Below the pieces are notes generated by a model. It made no database searches. It was given only the letters and a program-made list of their open reading frames with translations, and was not told the DNA's origin. A stretch of 34,917 nt of DNA from Paludibacter sp. 47-17 (GTDB taxonomy: Bacteria; Bacteroidota; Bacteroidia; Bacteroidales; Paludibacteraceae): NCBI GenBank assembly GCA_001898935.1, contig MKVT01000038.1, positions 1-34,917 of the forward strand. Reading direction: 5' to 3'. Positions 7,955 to 15,544 of this stretch are shown piece by piece. Every line of letters begins with the position of its first letter. Position 1 is the stretch's first letter. A program made the position numbers and the translations under genes.

Positions 7955-8341
7955 ATGGAACAATACGTAATTAATAACGACATTCGCGTAATGTATTTGA
8001 CCGCACAAAAATTTCCTGACGATGTGCCGAACACATACACTAATTTAGAACGAAAAATAGCCGACAAAACACCAAGAAGATATTTTGGGTTTTCACATCC
8101 CAATAAAGAAGGAGTGATAGAATACAAAGCTTGTGTAGAAATACTTGTTGAGTCGGAGCCCCATGATTATGGACTTGAAACATTCATAATAAAATCAGGG
8201 AAATATGCTTCTATCTTCATTCAAAATCATTATGACGATGGGGCAAACATCCCTAACGCTTTTGGTAAGTTACTCAAACATCCTAAGCTTGATCCTAAGG
8301 GTTATTGCTTAGAAATGTATAAAAATTTTTTTAGTACATGA
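7955..8341 (+). pseudogene. GyrI/YdeE-like effector-binding protein, C-terminus cut off by IS4 insertion
   Basis: The ATG at 7955 gives MEQYVINNDIRVMYLTAQKF, the usual start of stand-alone GyrI-like (AraC effector-binding fold) proteins, which bind small molecules or DNA gyrase. An upstream in-frame start (7889) would lie inside the YjbR gene and is rejected. The native frame runs to 8329. It then crosses into the IS element and ends four codons later at TGA 8339-8341. Removing the IS and one copy of the 9-bp duplication restores EMYKNF-TDPDVLCLVPILD-stop (9566-9607), a normal GyrI-type C-terminus, giving an ancestral 138-residue protein. The present product loses its last beta-strand and is likely unstable. 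Confidence 0.85.
8321..8329 (+). repeat. target-site duplication, left copy
   Basis: AAAAATTTT, repeated exactly at 9557-9565 on the other side of the IS. Nine base pairs fits the 9-12 bp typical of IS4 elements. Confidence 0.75.
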
Positions 8342-8397
8342 CAAAAATTATATAGCGATATAATTATTTGAATATCAATAAAATAACTGTGTTTTTA

Positions 8398-8429
8398 TTT
8401 GGTAAAGACCTTGAAATTTTGTATCTTTA
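8398..8429 (+). promoter_or_regulatory. transposase promoter (Bacteroidota type)
   Basis: TTTG at 8398-8401, a 20-nt spacer and TATCTTTA at 8422-8429, close to the Bacteroidota consensus TTTG-N19-21-TAnnTTTG. Transcription would start near 8436, which rules out a start codon at 8399 and favours ATG 8453. Confidence 0.65.
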
Positions 8430-8452
8430 TAGCTGACTACCAATCAGTTATA

Positions 8453-9556
8453 ATGAAAACAATAAATTCCAAGGTCTCGTACAAAAGTAGTGAATTAACC
8501 TTAGTTTTAATTGATCACTTCGGAAAAAGTTTAAACTTAGCCCGAATAAAGTTCATAGGCTTGTTTATTTGCGCTCTTTGTAAAGTTCAGGTCGTTTGTT
8601 TTGAAAAGCTCGCCAGCGGCTTCGAAAATGGCTGTAGCGGTGATTCTTCGCTCCGACGAATACAGCGTTTCATGGCTCAGTACAGGCTTGACAAAGACTT
8701 AATTGCCAGATTGATATTTGCATTGTTGCCACATGAACCACCTTACTCGATTGCAATCGACAGGACGAACTGGAAGTTTGGTCAAACAAATATCAATATC
8801 CTGGTATTAGCCATTGTTTATAAGGGAGTTGCCTTTCCTGTTTTGTTCAAGCTAATGCCCAAACGGGGTAATTCTCATACAGCGGAGAGAATTCAAATCA
8901 TGAATCATTTCATCCGCTTGTTTGGAAAGGAATCCATTCAATGCTTAGTGGCAGACCGGGAATTTATTGGCGAACATTGGATTAATTATCTGAACTTCAA
9001 TGGAATAGAATATCACATTCGTATTCGGGATAATTTCTGGGTTACCAATCCACGAACCGGGAAGCAGTTTAAAGCAACATGGCTCTTTTGTGATTTGAAG
9101 TTAAATGAAAGCAAGTACTTACACTCGATTTATTATGTTAATAATCAGTTGTGTTACTTGTCGGCATCCAAAATCAAAAACAAAGAAGGTAAACCGGAAT
9201 TTCAGATAATCATATCCTATTGTAAACCTGAAATTGCGCAAACAACATACAAAGATCGCTGGCAGATTGAAACTGCATTTAGAGCAATGAAAACGAGTGG
9301 ATTTAATTTAAAAGACACGCATCTGACAGATATTGAGCGAATTGAAAAGCTTGTAGCTTTAGTAACGATTGCATTCTGTTGGGCATACCTGGTTGGTATT
9401 TATTTGCACGAACAAGTAAAGCCAATCAGAATACTCAATAATGGTAGAATGGCAAAAAGCTTCTTTAAATATGGGCTTACATTCATTGCGTCTGTGTTGT
9501 TAAATGCTGGTTTTCAATCAAATATAGATATATATAAATTTTTGTCATGTACTTAG
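8453..9556 (+). CDS. IS4-family DDE transposase
   Basis: 367 residues from ATG 8453. The catalytic acids are visible: Asp103 in AIDRTNW, Asp168 in LVADREF and Glu273. Around the last is the family-defining Y-x2-R-x3-E-x6-K signature (Tyr266, Arg269, Glu273, Lys280 in YKDRWQIETAFRAMK). These residues coordinate the two metal ions for hairpin-mediated cut-and-paste transposition. The N-terminal 90 residues form a helical DNA-binding region, and a beta-rich insertion (about 180-255) sits between the second Asp and the Glu, as usual for IS4. The frame is intact with no stops or shifts, so the enzyme is probably active. The upstream start at 8399 lies within the promoter and is not used. Confidence 0.93.
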   Translation: MKTINSKVSYKSSELTLVLIDHFGKSLNLARIKFIGLFICALCKVQVVCFEKLASGFENGCSGDSSLRRIQRFMAQYRLDKDLIARLIFALLPHEPPYSIAIDRTNWKFGQTNINILVLAIVYKGVAFPVLFKLMPKRGNSHTAERIQIMNHFIRLFGKESIQCLVADREFIGEHWINYLNFNGIEYHIRIRDNFWVTNPRTGKQFKATWLFCDLKLNESKYLHSIYYVNNQLCYLSASKIKNKEGKPEFQIIISYCKPEIAQTTYKDRWQIETAFRAMKTSGFNLKDTHLTDIERIEKLVALVTIAFCWAYLVGIYLHEQVKPIRILNNGRMAKSFFKYGLTFIASVLLNAGFQSNIDIYKFLSCT

Positions 9557-9565
9557 AAAAATTTT
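9557..9565 (+). repeat. target-site duplication, right copy
   Basis: AAAAATTTT, identical to 8321-8329. The interrupted reading frame resumes directly after it. Confidence 0.75.
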
Positions 9566-9607
9566 ACTGACCCGGATGTTTTATGCCTTGTACCAATATT
9601 GGATTAA
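9566..9607 (+). pseudogene. detached 3' end of the GyrI-like gene
   Basis: These 14 codons, TDPDVLCLVPILD and TAA, continue the frame of 7955-8329 once the IS and one duplication copy are removed. The sequence fits the final beta-strand of GyrI-like proteins. It has no start and is not expressed as protein. Confidence 0.8.
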
Positions 9608-10004
9608 TAGCAATGTACCAACGAACCGCTAACGGGGTATTGCCAAAAGCAGGGCTGAATGGCTTCGATTGGACTTGTGCAAGGTTCAACATTGGTTCTT
9701 CGCTTGAACTTTTGTACTATATCTATGCACAACCAACTAACAGCAACGACACTATGATTCTAAACCATTCCGATTCGGTGTATTTCCAGTTCCTAAATAC
9801 AGTTTGTTGGGCGAAAATACTTTTCATAGGAATAATTTACAAAACAGCAGGATTTCTACCCGAAGAATTAAATCTTGAGAAATATCTTGGACTTAGACTA
9901 GGAACAACGCTAAGACTATGAGTCAATGACGACTGTAATCAGCCACTGGGCCTATGCGTGCCCGTTATGGAGCATTATAAAACACTACTAACCATGAAAA
10001 TATA
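9608..10004 (+). other. 397-nt gap: hairpin junction and unrecognised DNA
   Basis: The first 130 nt look like a cassette junction: CGCTAAC near 9626, GTTCAA (9684-9689) facing TTGAAC (9704-9709), then CAACCAACTAAC. Bases 9740-9920 carry a short open frame of protein-like composition with no family match and no clear start, perhaps a gene scrap. The end holds GGGCCTATGCG and the core-like GTTATGGAGC (9964-9973) ahead of the next gene. Confidence 0.4.
9964..9973 (+). repeat. cassette core-like motif GTTATGGAGC
   Basis: It precedes the 10005 gene by 32 nt. Its near-complement GCGCCATAAC (10672-10681) begins immediately after that gene's stop, so the gene is bracketed by GTT...AAC cores, as in an integron cassette. 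Confidence 0.45.
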
Positions 10005-10670
10005 ATGGAACGAATAAAAATGATTTTTGTATTTACAGTTTTAATTTTTACAACTGTTTTTGGACAAGAGAAAGAAGTGATTTGTGACTGCCCTAAGACT
10101 CCGTTTGCGGGGACGAAGGCTGACACGACTTTTCACCTTTCAAGCGGCAGGACAATCGTTTTATGCAGTTATAAGCATCCTGAGCGCAAGCCGGCAACGT
10201 ATTCCGAATTTGTTTTGGCTGTTTGCGGACAAGACACAATCATCGACTTTTGGGGTGCTGTTTGGACTTGTAGACTGAGAGTTACCAATGATACGTTGTT
10301 CGTTGACCAACTTCAGAATTTACCAACAGGAGCAAATTTTAGCTATCGAGAGACAGTATGGACAACAGAGAAGATATATTTCAGTGGACAACGAGTTGTT
10401 CGAAAAATGCTCGTAAACAGACAAATAAGAAAATATACACAAGCGGAGATTCTACTCGTTATAAAATCATACGAGTCAGCCACGCCAGGCTTTCACAGCA
10501 GTAAAATGGAAATTGCCAACCGATTATTCATTGCCTCAATCTCGGGCAACAAAAAAGCAAGGCAATATTTTAAGGAGCTTGAGACTAAAGTTGGAACTCT
10601 CGACGGAGCTTTTGCAGAGGAATACAACGACTTAACCGCCATGCTTGCATTATGGGACAAGGCCGAATAA
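10005..10670 (+). CDS. secreted hypothetical protein
   Basis: 221 residues with a signal peptide (MERIKMIFVFTVLIFTTVFGQ; ATG 10020 is an alternative start at Met6). The mature N-terminus holds a CDCPKTPF motif and two more cysteines (LCSYKHPE, AVCGQDT), then a beta-rich stretch with WGAVWTCRLRVTNDTLFVDQ. The last 80 residues are helical (QAEILLVIKSYE, KKARQYFKELETK), resembling a small solenoid or TPR-like tail. I recognise no named family; similar secreted proteins of unknown role occur in Bacteroidota. The gene is bracketed by inverted core-like motifs (GTTATGGAGC before, GCGCCATAAC after), making it the best single example of a cassette-like unit in the window. Confidence 0.75.
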   Translation: MERIKMIFVFTVLIFTTVFGQEKEVICDCPKTPFAGTKADTTFHLSSGRTIVLCSYKHPERKPATYSEFVLAVCGQDTIIDFWGAVWTCRLRVTNDTLFVDQLQNLPTGANFSYRETVWTTEKIYFSGQRVVRKMLVNRQIRKYTQAEILLVIKSYESATPGFHSSKMEIANRLFIASISGNKKARQYFKELETKVGTLDGAFAEEYNDLTAMLALWDKAE

Positions 10671-10671
10671 C

Positions 10672-10681
10672 GCGCCATAAC
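10672..10681 (+). repeat. cassette core-like motif GCGCCATAAC
   Basis: It starts one base after the stop codon of the 10005 gene and is the near-complement of GTTATGGAGC at 9964-9973. The rest of the expected hairpin seems to be replaced by the IS1182 fragment. Confidence 0.45.
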
Positions 10682-10698
10682 AAAAAACTATATGTCAA

Positions 10699-10905
10699 TT
10701 GCCGTTTCAGTGCTACAAAAACGTAGCAGCCTGTAAAATCTACCCGATGCAAAGTATGTGTACCATCAGTAAGAAAAACGGTTGCAACATCGACCGAAAC
10801 GAATTTGCCTCCCTGATGGAACAAAAAGTCGAAAGGATAACTCAAAACAAGGACTACTACAAAGAGCGCCGGCAATTAGCTGGACATCCCTGGAGTCGGC
10901 GATAA
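10699..10905 (+). pseudogene. IS1182-family transposase fragment (C-terminal part)
   Basis: The frame reads cysteine-rich CYKNVAACKIY...SMCTISKKNG, then IDRNEFASLMEQKVE and YKERRQLAGHPW, and stops at TAA shortly after. This order (Cys cluster, a basic RNE segment, then YxxRxxxxxHP just before the last DDE residue) is that of the C-terminal third of IS1182-family transposases. The expected FGTIKRxWG continuation is missing, so the catalytic end is lost. No start codon fits. It may belong to the same dead element as the fragment at 1-215, or to a second copy. Confidence 0.6.
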
Positions 10906-11359
10906 CCTGACCTTTTGTGCCAATATCACAAATGAATTTATTTATAAATTCAAATATAAACAGACAAATATTTTTCACGACCAATGGGGGCAGTAACACA
11001 CGCCTAAGCACAGTAGCCGAATTTGTGCAATTTTGGAGGTTTATCTTCCGCATGGACTTGTGTGTTGTGTGATCGTATAGCCACCCTGTAACTTAATAAT
11101 GGGAACTGCGGGATTGATATGGTCGGCGGGTTTTCGGAATGGTTAGAGCAGGAACTGCTTTGCTCTATTTTTACATACGCCAATACAACTGATTTTTAAC
11201 TTCCATTCGTTATTGAGGCTTGAAAATATAAATAAACTTGAAAAACAAACAATTAAAGGATTGTGTTGAGAATTGAATCGGATTTGAGAAACTATATATG
11301 GGCAAGCTAATGCAGCATTGTGTCTGTAAAAAAGAAATTGGAAAAACGACATTACAAAG
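10906..11359 (+). other. 454-nt gap with no recognisable gene
   Basis: I see no convincing coding frame on either strand. Only small features are visible: a hairpin GAGCA...TGCTC near 11145-11164, and a GCGGGTTTTCGG block near 11127 that resembles arms of the intergenic junctions elsewhere. It is probably decayed cassette or IS DNA. Confidence 0.4.
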
Positions 11360-12154
11360 ATGAGATTGAAAGATAAAATAGCACTAATAACAGGTTCGGC
11401 TCGGGGAATAGGGCAGGCAACTGCCGAACTATTTCACAAAGAAGGAGCACTTGTCATAGTGTCTGACATTCGAGACGAAGAGGGACATACTCTTGCAAAA
11501 AATTTAAAGACTAATGCTGACTATTTGCATTTAGATGTTGGAAACGAAGGTAATTGGTTGGCAGCAACAGAGTATATAAGCAAAAAGTACGGGCAACTTG
11601 ACATTTTAGTAAATAATGCCGGGATAACAGGATTTTTAGAATCATCAGGACCTTGGGATGCAGAAAATTCTGATTTAACATCGTGGGACGAAGTTCACAG
11701 AGTAAACTCCACAGGTGTTATGCTTGGATGTAAATATGCTATCAGACTTATGAAGGACAGAGGTGGAAGTATTGTGAATATTTCTTCAAGAAGTGGTATA
11801 GTTGGAATTCCAGGCGCAGTAGCTTATGCTTCAAGCAAGGCATCGGTTAGGAATCATACAAAAAGTGTAGCCTTATATTGTGCGGAAAACGGATATAAGA
11901 TTAGATGCAACAGTGTTCATCCAGCAGCTATTATGACACCAATGTGGAATGCGATGCTTGGCAAAGGAGAACAAAGACAACAAATAATTGAAGAAGTAGA
12001 ATTCGGAATTCCAATGGGACACTTTGGAGAACCGATCGATGTTGCTTATGGAGTTTTGTATTTAGCAAGTGACGAAAGTAAATATGTAACAGGAATTGAA
12101 CTTACAATTGACGGTGGAATTTTAGCAGGAAGCGAAGTAAAACCCAGGAGATAA
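11360..12154 (+). CDS. SDR-family NAD(P)-dependent oxidoreductase
   Basis: 264 residues, the usual length of a classical short-chain dehydrogenase/reductase. The cofactor motif TGSARGIG is at 11-18, the structural NNAG at 85-88, the catalytic Ser in NISSRSG (about 143), Tyr156 and Lys160 in YASSK, and the C-terminal DGGILAGSE usual for 3-alpha-hydroxysteroid, cyclopentanol and glucose dehydrogenase-like members. Asp36 after the second beta-strand (VIVSDIRDE) favours NAD over NADP. It would oxidise or reduce a secondary alcohol or ketone in the cytosol; the substrate cannot be read from the sequence. The gene stands alone between long gaps, consistent with a cassette-like unit. Confidence 0.9.
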   Translation: MRLKDKIALITGSARGIGQATAELFHKEGALVIVSDIRDEEGHTLAKNLKTNADYLHLDVGNEGNWLAATEYISKKYGQLDILVNNAGITGFLESSGPWDAENSDLTSWDEVHRVNSTGVMLGCKYAIRLMKDRGGSIVNISSRSGIVGIPGAVAYASSKASVRNHTKSVALYCAENGYKIRCNSVHPAAIMTPMWNAMLGKGEQRQQIIEEVEFGIPMGHFGEPIDVAYGVLYLASDESKYVTGIELTIDGGILAGSEVKPRR

Positions 12155-12428
12155 AAGCAAAACTCCCTTTAATAAGCGTTTGGCTCAATGGTAAGTGATA
12201 CGGTTGATGGAACATTTTACTTCGCATTAGCCGAATTAGTTAAGACTTAACTGACAGTTTAGGAAAAACCATTTTGCAAACAGGATAAAATATCAACGAA
12301 TTTCCAATCATTCTTCTTGGGGATTTATAGATAGATACCCTAGGAAATTGTCATTTTGCTGGGTATCTATAGTTTTCTTAATCCTATAGAAGAGCAAGGA
12401 ATGATACTTGCGAGAAAAGGTGGCAAAG
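12155..12428 (+). other. gap after SDR gene: hairpin, no gene
   Basis: No coding frame is supported. The first 90 nt resemble a degraded junction (AAGCGTTTGGCTCAATGG...TTAGCCGAATTAGTTAAG). The rest contains the strong inverted repeat at 12331-12370. Confidence 0.4.
12331..12370 (+). terminator. inverted repeat, candidate terminator
   Basis: ATAGATACCC (12331-12340) and GGGTATCTAT (12361-12370) form a perfect 10-bp stem with a 20-nt loop, followed by AGTTTTC. The U-run is short, so termination is plausible but not certain. It lies between the SDR gene and the next promoter. Confidence 0.45.
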
Positions 12429-12460
12429 TTTGCTTTTATTGAAAATAGTTGGTAGTTTTG
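12429..12460 (+). promoter_or_regulatory. promoter for 12516-13076 gene pair
   Basis: TTTG at 12429-12432, a 20-nt spacer and TAGTTTTG at 12453-12460 match the Bacteroidota consensus TTTG-N20-TAnnTTTG. The predicted start of transcription is near 12467. Confidence 0.6.
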
Positions 12461-12515
12461 CCTCTTTCTTGAGCGAAGGAAGTATAGTTGCCGACCGACT
12501 TCCCACGTTGTTGGT

Positions 12516-12788
12516 TTGACATGGTATGAATTAATTCTTTTTCAATCTGAATTTATGAATCAAGTACGTATCGGGCTTTTAATACTTGCAATTCTTGGAA
12601 TATGTGGTGAGTTTGTTTTTGTTATAGATTATAACGATTTAAGTTGGACGAACAATGCCGGGTCGTATCTTACAATTATGTCTATGGTTTTATTAGTTGT
12701 AAGTATGATCATTTCTATACAACATGTTAAGAAAGAAACCGGCAAGAAATCAATACTATTTCTCAAAAAACATATTTTATCAAAATGA
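12516..12788 (+). CDS. small membrane protein, two TM segments
   Basis: 90 residues from ATG 12516. ATG 12555 (MNQVRIGLLILAILG) is an equally good start, and both lie downstream of the promoter at 12429-12460. Two hydrophobic helices are visible, about 17-36 (RIGLLILAILGICGEFVFVI) and 50-67 (LTIMSMVLLVVSMIISI), followed by a basic tail (KKETGKKSILFLKKH). No family is recognised. It is 12 nt upstream of another two-helix membrane protein, and together they look like a small operon, perhaps for one membrane complex. Confidence 0.6.
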   Translation: MTWYELILFQSEFMNQVRIGLLILAILGICGEFVFVIDYNDLSWTNNAGSYLTIMSMVLLVVSMIISIQHVKKETGKKSILFLKKHILSK

Positions 12789-12800
12789 ATAATTAGAACC

Positions 12801-13076
12801 ATGATCGTATTTGGAAAAAAGACAATTCATTTTTGGAAGTTTTGGAGAACAAAAAGTAAGTTGTTTTTCTGTTTGACTTCGGGGGCGGTATATTCAGTGT
12901 TTTCATTGGTAGTTACTGTAATTACAAAAGCAATTATGGGGAAAAGCGAAACTATAATTGAAACAAGTTTATGTGTTGCGTTGGGAGCTTTTATAGCTGG
13001 TACGTTTATGAGTATTGCATTGTGGTATGAAAACGAAAGGAGGTTTAGGTTATGGCTTGACGACAATAATTTGTGA
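12801..13076 (+). CDS. small membrane protein, two TM segments
   Basis: 91 residues. The N-terminus is basic and aromatic (KKTIHFWKFWRTKSK), followed by TM1 (about 21-43, LFFCLTSGAVYSVFSLVVTVITK) and TM2 (about 55-76, SLCVALGAFIAGTFMSIALWYE), then a charged tail (NERRFRLWLDDN). No named family is recognised. It follows the 12516 gene by 12 nt and is probably cotranscribed. An XRE-type regulator with two membrane helices lies 200 nt downstream under its own promoter. Confidence 0.6.
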   Translation: MIVFGKKTIHFWKFWRTKSKLFFCLTSGAVYSVFSLVVTVITKAIMGKSETIIETSLCVALGAFIAGTFMSIALWYENERRFRLWLDDNNL

Positions 13077-13248
13077 CTCGTGGACTAGTATAGTATGATC
13101 CCTTTTAAGGTAAAAAGAAAACGTTTGCTCATTTCGACTGGGAAGTACGGCTTATCGAGCGACTGAATAATCAAATAAATCGCCTGAATGTCGGGAGAAA
13201 GTCGGGAGAAATACCTCAGGAATTGAGGATATCTATTCACTAATATTA

Positions 13249-13256
13249 TATCTTTG
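13249..13256 (+). promoter_or_regulatory. promoter -7 element of XRE regulator gene
   Basis: TATCTTTG matches TAnnTTTG. Transcription would start near 13263, after the possible start codon at 13254, so translation must begin at ATG 13275. The -33 element is not obvious. Confidence 0.5.
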
Positions 13257-13274
13257 TCAAAAATTTGGAGTGCA

Positions 13275-13724
13275 ATGAAACAACCGGAATTAGGTAAAAA
13301 AATAATTGAACTAAGGAAAAGCAAAGGGTTGACCCAGGAAGAATTAGTTGAAAAATGTAATCTTAACGTAAGAACTTTACAACGAATTGAAGCTGGCGAA
13401 GTAAATCCAAGAAATTACACAAAAAAAAGTATTTTTGTTGCCCTTGATTATGATGAAAATGCAGCTTCTATAAATAAAGAAAATACGATTAAAAAAATCT
13501 ATAACCAACTTCAAAAGTTTAATATGATGAATAACTCAAAATTTTTTTTTCACAACTTTTTCTTGTCAATAGGAATTGTCTGGTTTCTGAGTGCATTAGC
13601 AATAGTAATATTTGAACTGAATTTCCAAAAAAAAGAAATACTCTTGACCTTAATTTTTCCTTTTGCATATGCGCTGATTAGACAATTTGAGAAAAGTAAA
13701 TCTTCAAAAGCAGTTCAAGACTAA
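13275..13724 (+). CDS. XRE-family regulator with membrane-anchored C-terminus
   Basis: 149 residues from ATG 13275. Residues about 5-60 form an XRE helix-turn-helix (LGKKIIELRKSKGLTQEELVEKCNLNVRTLQRIEAGEVNPR), the DNA-binding fold of Cro/CI-type repressors. Residues about 90-112 and 121-137 are hydrophobic (FFLSIGIVWFLSALAIVIF, ILLTLIFPFAYALI), so the protein is probably held at the inner membrane with its DNA-binding domain in the cytosol. This layout is common in Bacteroidota and often senses membrane state; the target genes are unknown. Start 13254 is rejected because it overlaps the -7 promoter element. Compare the split HTH and membrane protein pair at 16556-17231. Confidence 0.8.
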   Translation: MKQPELGKKIIELRKSKGLTQEELVEKCNLNVRTLQRIEAGEVNPRNYTKKSIFVALDYDENAASINKENTIKKIYNQLQKFNMMNNSKFFFHNFFLSIGIVWFLSALAIVIFELNFQKKEILLTLIFPFAYALIRQFEKSKSSKAVQD

Positions 13725-13780
13725 TCTTATTGACTTGCTTGTGACACAGAAAGACCGGATAAATTACATACAACCAGGAG

Positions 13781-13856
13781 CTGCTAACACATAACATACG
13801 CTTGGAGTTACAGGCTAGCTGATATGTGCTTAGTAGTTTTTTGCCCGCATCATCTC
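13781..13856 (+). repeat. junction hairpin with repeated motif copy 3
   Basis: CTGCTAACACATA (13781-13793) pairs with TATGTGCTTAGTAG (13823-13836). The second arm runs into TTTTTTGCCCGCATCATCTCT, the diverged third copy of the GCACTT...GCCCGCAT motif seen at 4984 and 7056. The surrounding 13725-14028 gap holds no gene. Confidence 0.5.
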
Positions 13857-14028
13857 TGGTAGCAGCAGACAATGACGAAGTCCACAATCTCTTATACTGA
13901 TCCTGTTGCCAACTGTTGCGATGCAATGTGTGCGGTGAAACCGTTCGCTATTTATTTACCATCACTAATTAAGGCAACACCTGCAAAGCCGTAAGAGCAG
14001 GATGATACCCTATAAGCATACAAAAAAC

Positions 14029-15282
14029 ATGAAAAAAGCATTTATTTTTATCGCCTTTATTTTTATTTCGATTGCTGGGTTTGGGCAAACAGATTCGCAG
14101 GCATTCAATACTTTTATTTCAGACATTAACAAAGTTGAAAGCCAATACAAGGAGTATTACAACAAAAAGGAATACAAACAAACCGAAATGTTTTTGAAAG
14201 AAATGTTGAGGTTGGTTGAAAATTTAAAACTATCTCCCGATGAAACAGCTAAATTTCAACTTTCCCTACAACGCATTAAAGCAGGAACATACTACAATTT
14301 AGCGTGTACATACTCATTGTCAAATCGAAAGAAACAAGCTACCGCAGCATTTGAAAAAGCGATAGAATTAGGATATTCGGACTACAGGCACGCCACAACT
14401 GACAGTGACTTAGATAATGTACGTAAAGAGAAAAAATTTATTGCCCTCTTAGACCGGATTAAACAGTTCGATAAGTTGGTTCAGCTTCAAAGCGCACAAG
14501 GTTATCAAAAAGAAAATACAGATTCTTTACCACAATTTTCATATCAATCGCCCGAAGATTATAATCTGAAAGAAGTCAGGACCTTTTTTAAGTTAGATTC
14601 CGTAGCCGGCAATGGAGATGAATTATCAAAAATTATCAATATCTTGAATTTTATTCATAATGCAATTAAGCACAACGGAAGCAACTATGCCCTTTGCGAA
14701 TTTGATGCTATTGATATATACAACTACCACAAATCAACAGGCAAGGGTGTAAATTGCAGACATTTGGCCATAGCTCTCAACGAAATGTATCTTTCTATGG
14801 GGATTCCTTCCCGATATGTTACCTGTCTTCCAAAAGATGAAAAAGACCAGGATTGCCACGTAATAAACAGCGTATATTCCACTCAATTACAAAAATGGTT
14901 ATGGATTGACCCGACGTTTAACGCCTACGTAAAAGATGAAAACGGTAATTTGTTGAGTATAGCTGAAGTTCGAGAGCGTTTAATTTCGGGCACACCGCTT
15001 GTTTTGAACGATGACGCAAATTGGAACAATCAAACCAAGCAGACGAAAGAATATTATTTAGAAACCTATATGGCAAAGAATCTTTATTGGTTTGAATGTG
15101 TAGCGTATAGCAGATTTAACCCTGAAAGCCGTTATAGAAAAATGAATAACCAATATATTGCCTTAAAGCCTATGGGATTCGGAGATAACGCAACAGAGAA
15201 AGCCACAGGTTCAACAATCATAACTCATGACCCTGAATACTTTTGGCAAGTACCACAAAAGCATGAGAGCAAAAAAGAATGA
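14029..15282 (+). CDS. secreted TPR and transglutaminase-like protein
   Basis: 417 residues from ATG 14029, the first codon of a clean signal peptide (MKKAFIFIAFIFISIAGFGQ). ATG 14002 would add nine residues in front and is less likely. About residues 25-125 form a helical TPR-like region (YYNLACTYSLSNRKKQATAAFEKAIELGY). The C-terminal half is a transglutaminase-like papain fold. In the numbering from 14002 the triad is Cys252 in GKGVNCRHLA, His286 in DCHVINSVY and Asp303 in LWIDPTFNA (subtract 9 for the shorter form). It probably acts on peptides in the periplasm; the substrate is unknown. The gene is monocistronic, flanked by a junction hairpin and a pseudogene scrap. Confidence 0.85.
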   Translation: MKKAFIFIAFIFISIAGFGQTDSQAFNTFISDINKVESQYKEYYNKKEYKQTEMFLKEMLRLVENLKLSPDETAKFQLSLQRIKAGTYYNLACTYSLSNRKKQATAAFEKAIELGYSDYRHATTDSDLDNVRKEKKFIALLDRIKQFDKLVQLQSAQGYQKENTDSLPQFSYQSPEDYNLKEVRTFFKLDSVAGNGDELSKIINILNFIHNAIKHNGSNYALCEFDAIDIYNYHKSTGKGVNCRHLAIALNEMYLSMGIPSRYVTCLPKDEKDQDCHVINSVYSTQLQKWLWIDPTFNAYVKDENGNLLSIAEVRERLISGTPLVLNDDANWNNQTKQTKEYYLETYMAKNLYWFECVAYSRFNPESRYRKMNNQYIALKPMGFGDNATEKATGSTIITHDPEYFWQVPQKHESKKE

Positions 15283-15304
15283 AACACCCCGGCACCTGAT
15301 AGGC

Positions 15305-15424
15305 ATGTCACAACTAAGGTTTATCTTGTTCATGGATACGGTGGTTCGGGTAGAACTAAAGGCTGTATAAAAAACAATTGTCAAAGAAGGTTTTGTCGGT
15401 GAAATTGTTACGTATCCAGGTTGA
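15305..15424 (+). pseudogene. frameshifted remnant of an alpha/beta hydrolase
   Basis: One frame from 15316 reads KVYLVHGYGGSGRTK, the first beta-strand and HG oxyanion-hole motif of RBBP9/YdeN-type serine hydrolases. Two shifts later the DNA reads LYKKQLSK and then KEGFVGEIVTYPG, ending at TGA 15422-15424, which fits the next helix and strand of the same fold. The rest of the gene is gone, though a PEQAKRGVEKDVWH scrap near 15440-15484 may also belong to it. It is a non-functional 5' fragment. Confidence 0.45.
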
Positions 15425-15544
15425 GCGAAGGGTGGCGTTTTCTTGCCGGAGCAGGCTAAAAGGGGAGTTGAAAAAGATGTGTGGCATTAGCTTATTCGCC
15501 TCAAAAGCAAACATAGAGATTATTGGAAAAAACAGAGAGAGAAA

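Larger units (their letters stand above)
8330..9556 (+). mobile_element. complete IS4-family insertion sequence
   Basis: The element is 1227 bp between two copies of AAAAATTTT. The terminal inverted repeats read TTTAGTACATGACAAAAATT at the left and, on the complementary strand, CTAAGTACATGACAAAAATT at the right. They differ in two of the 20 positions and share an exact 16-bp core, GTACATGACAAAAATT. One transposase gene fills the element, and its stop codon (TAG 9554-9556) is part of the right inverted repeat. Intact ends, an intact gene and an exact target duplication point to a recent insertion. Confidence 0.9.

Noticed and set aside
9583-9921. 112-codon + strand ORF after the IS4 element
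   Set aside because: Its first part is the GyrI gene's detached end in another frame and a hairpin junction. The start is non-specific and no family is recognisable. At most the 9740-9920 part is a gene scrap.
10585-11352. Several minus-strand ORFs of 61-96 codons
   Set aside because: They are complements of the IS1182 fragment, the 10005 gene and gap DNA. No start context, domain or conserved pattern supports them.
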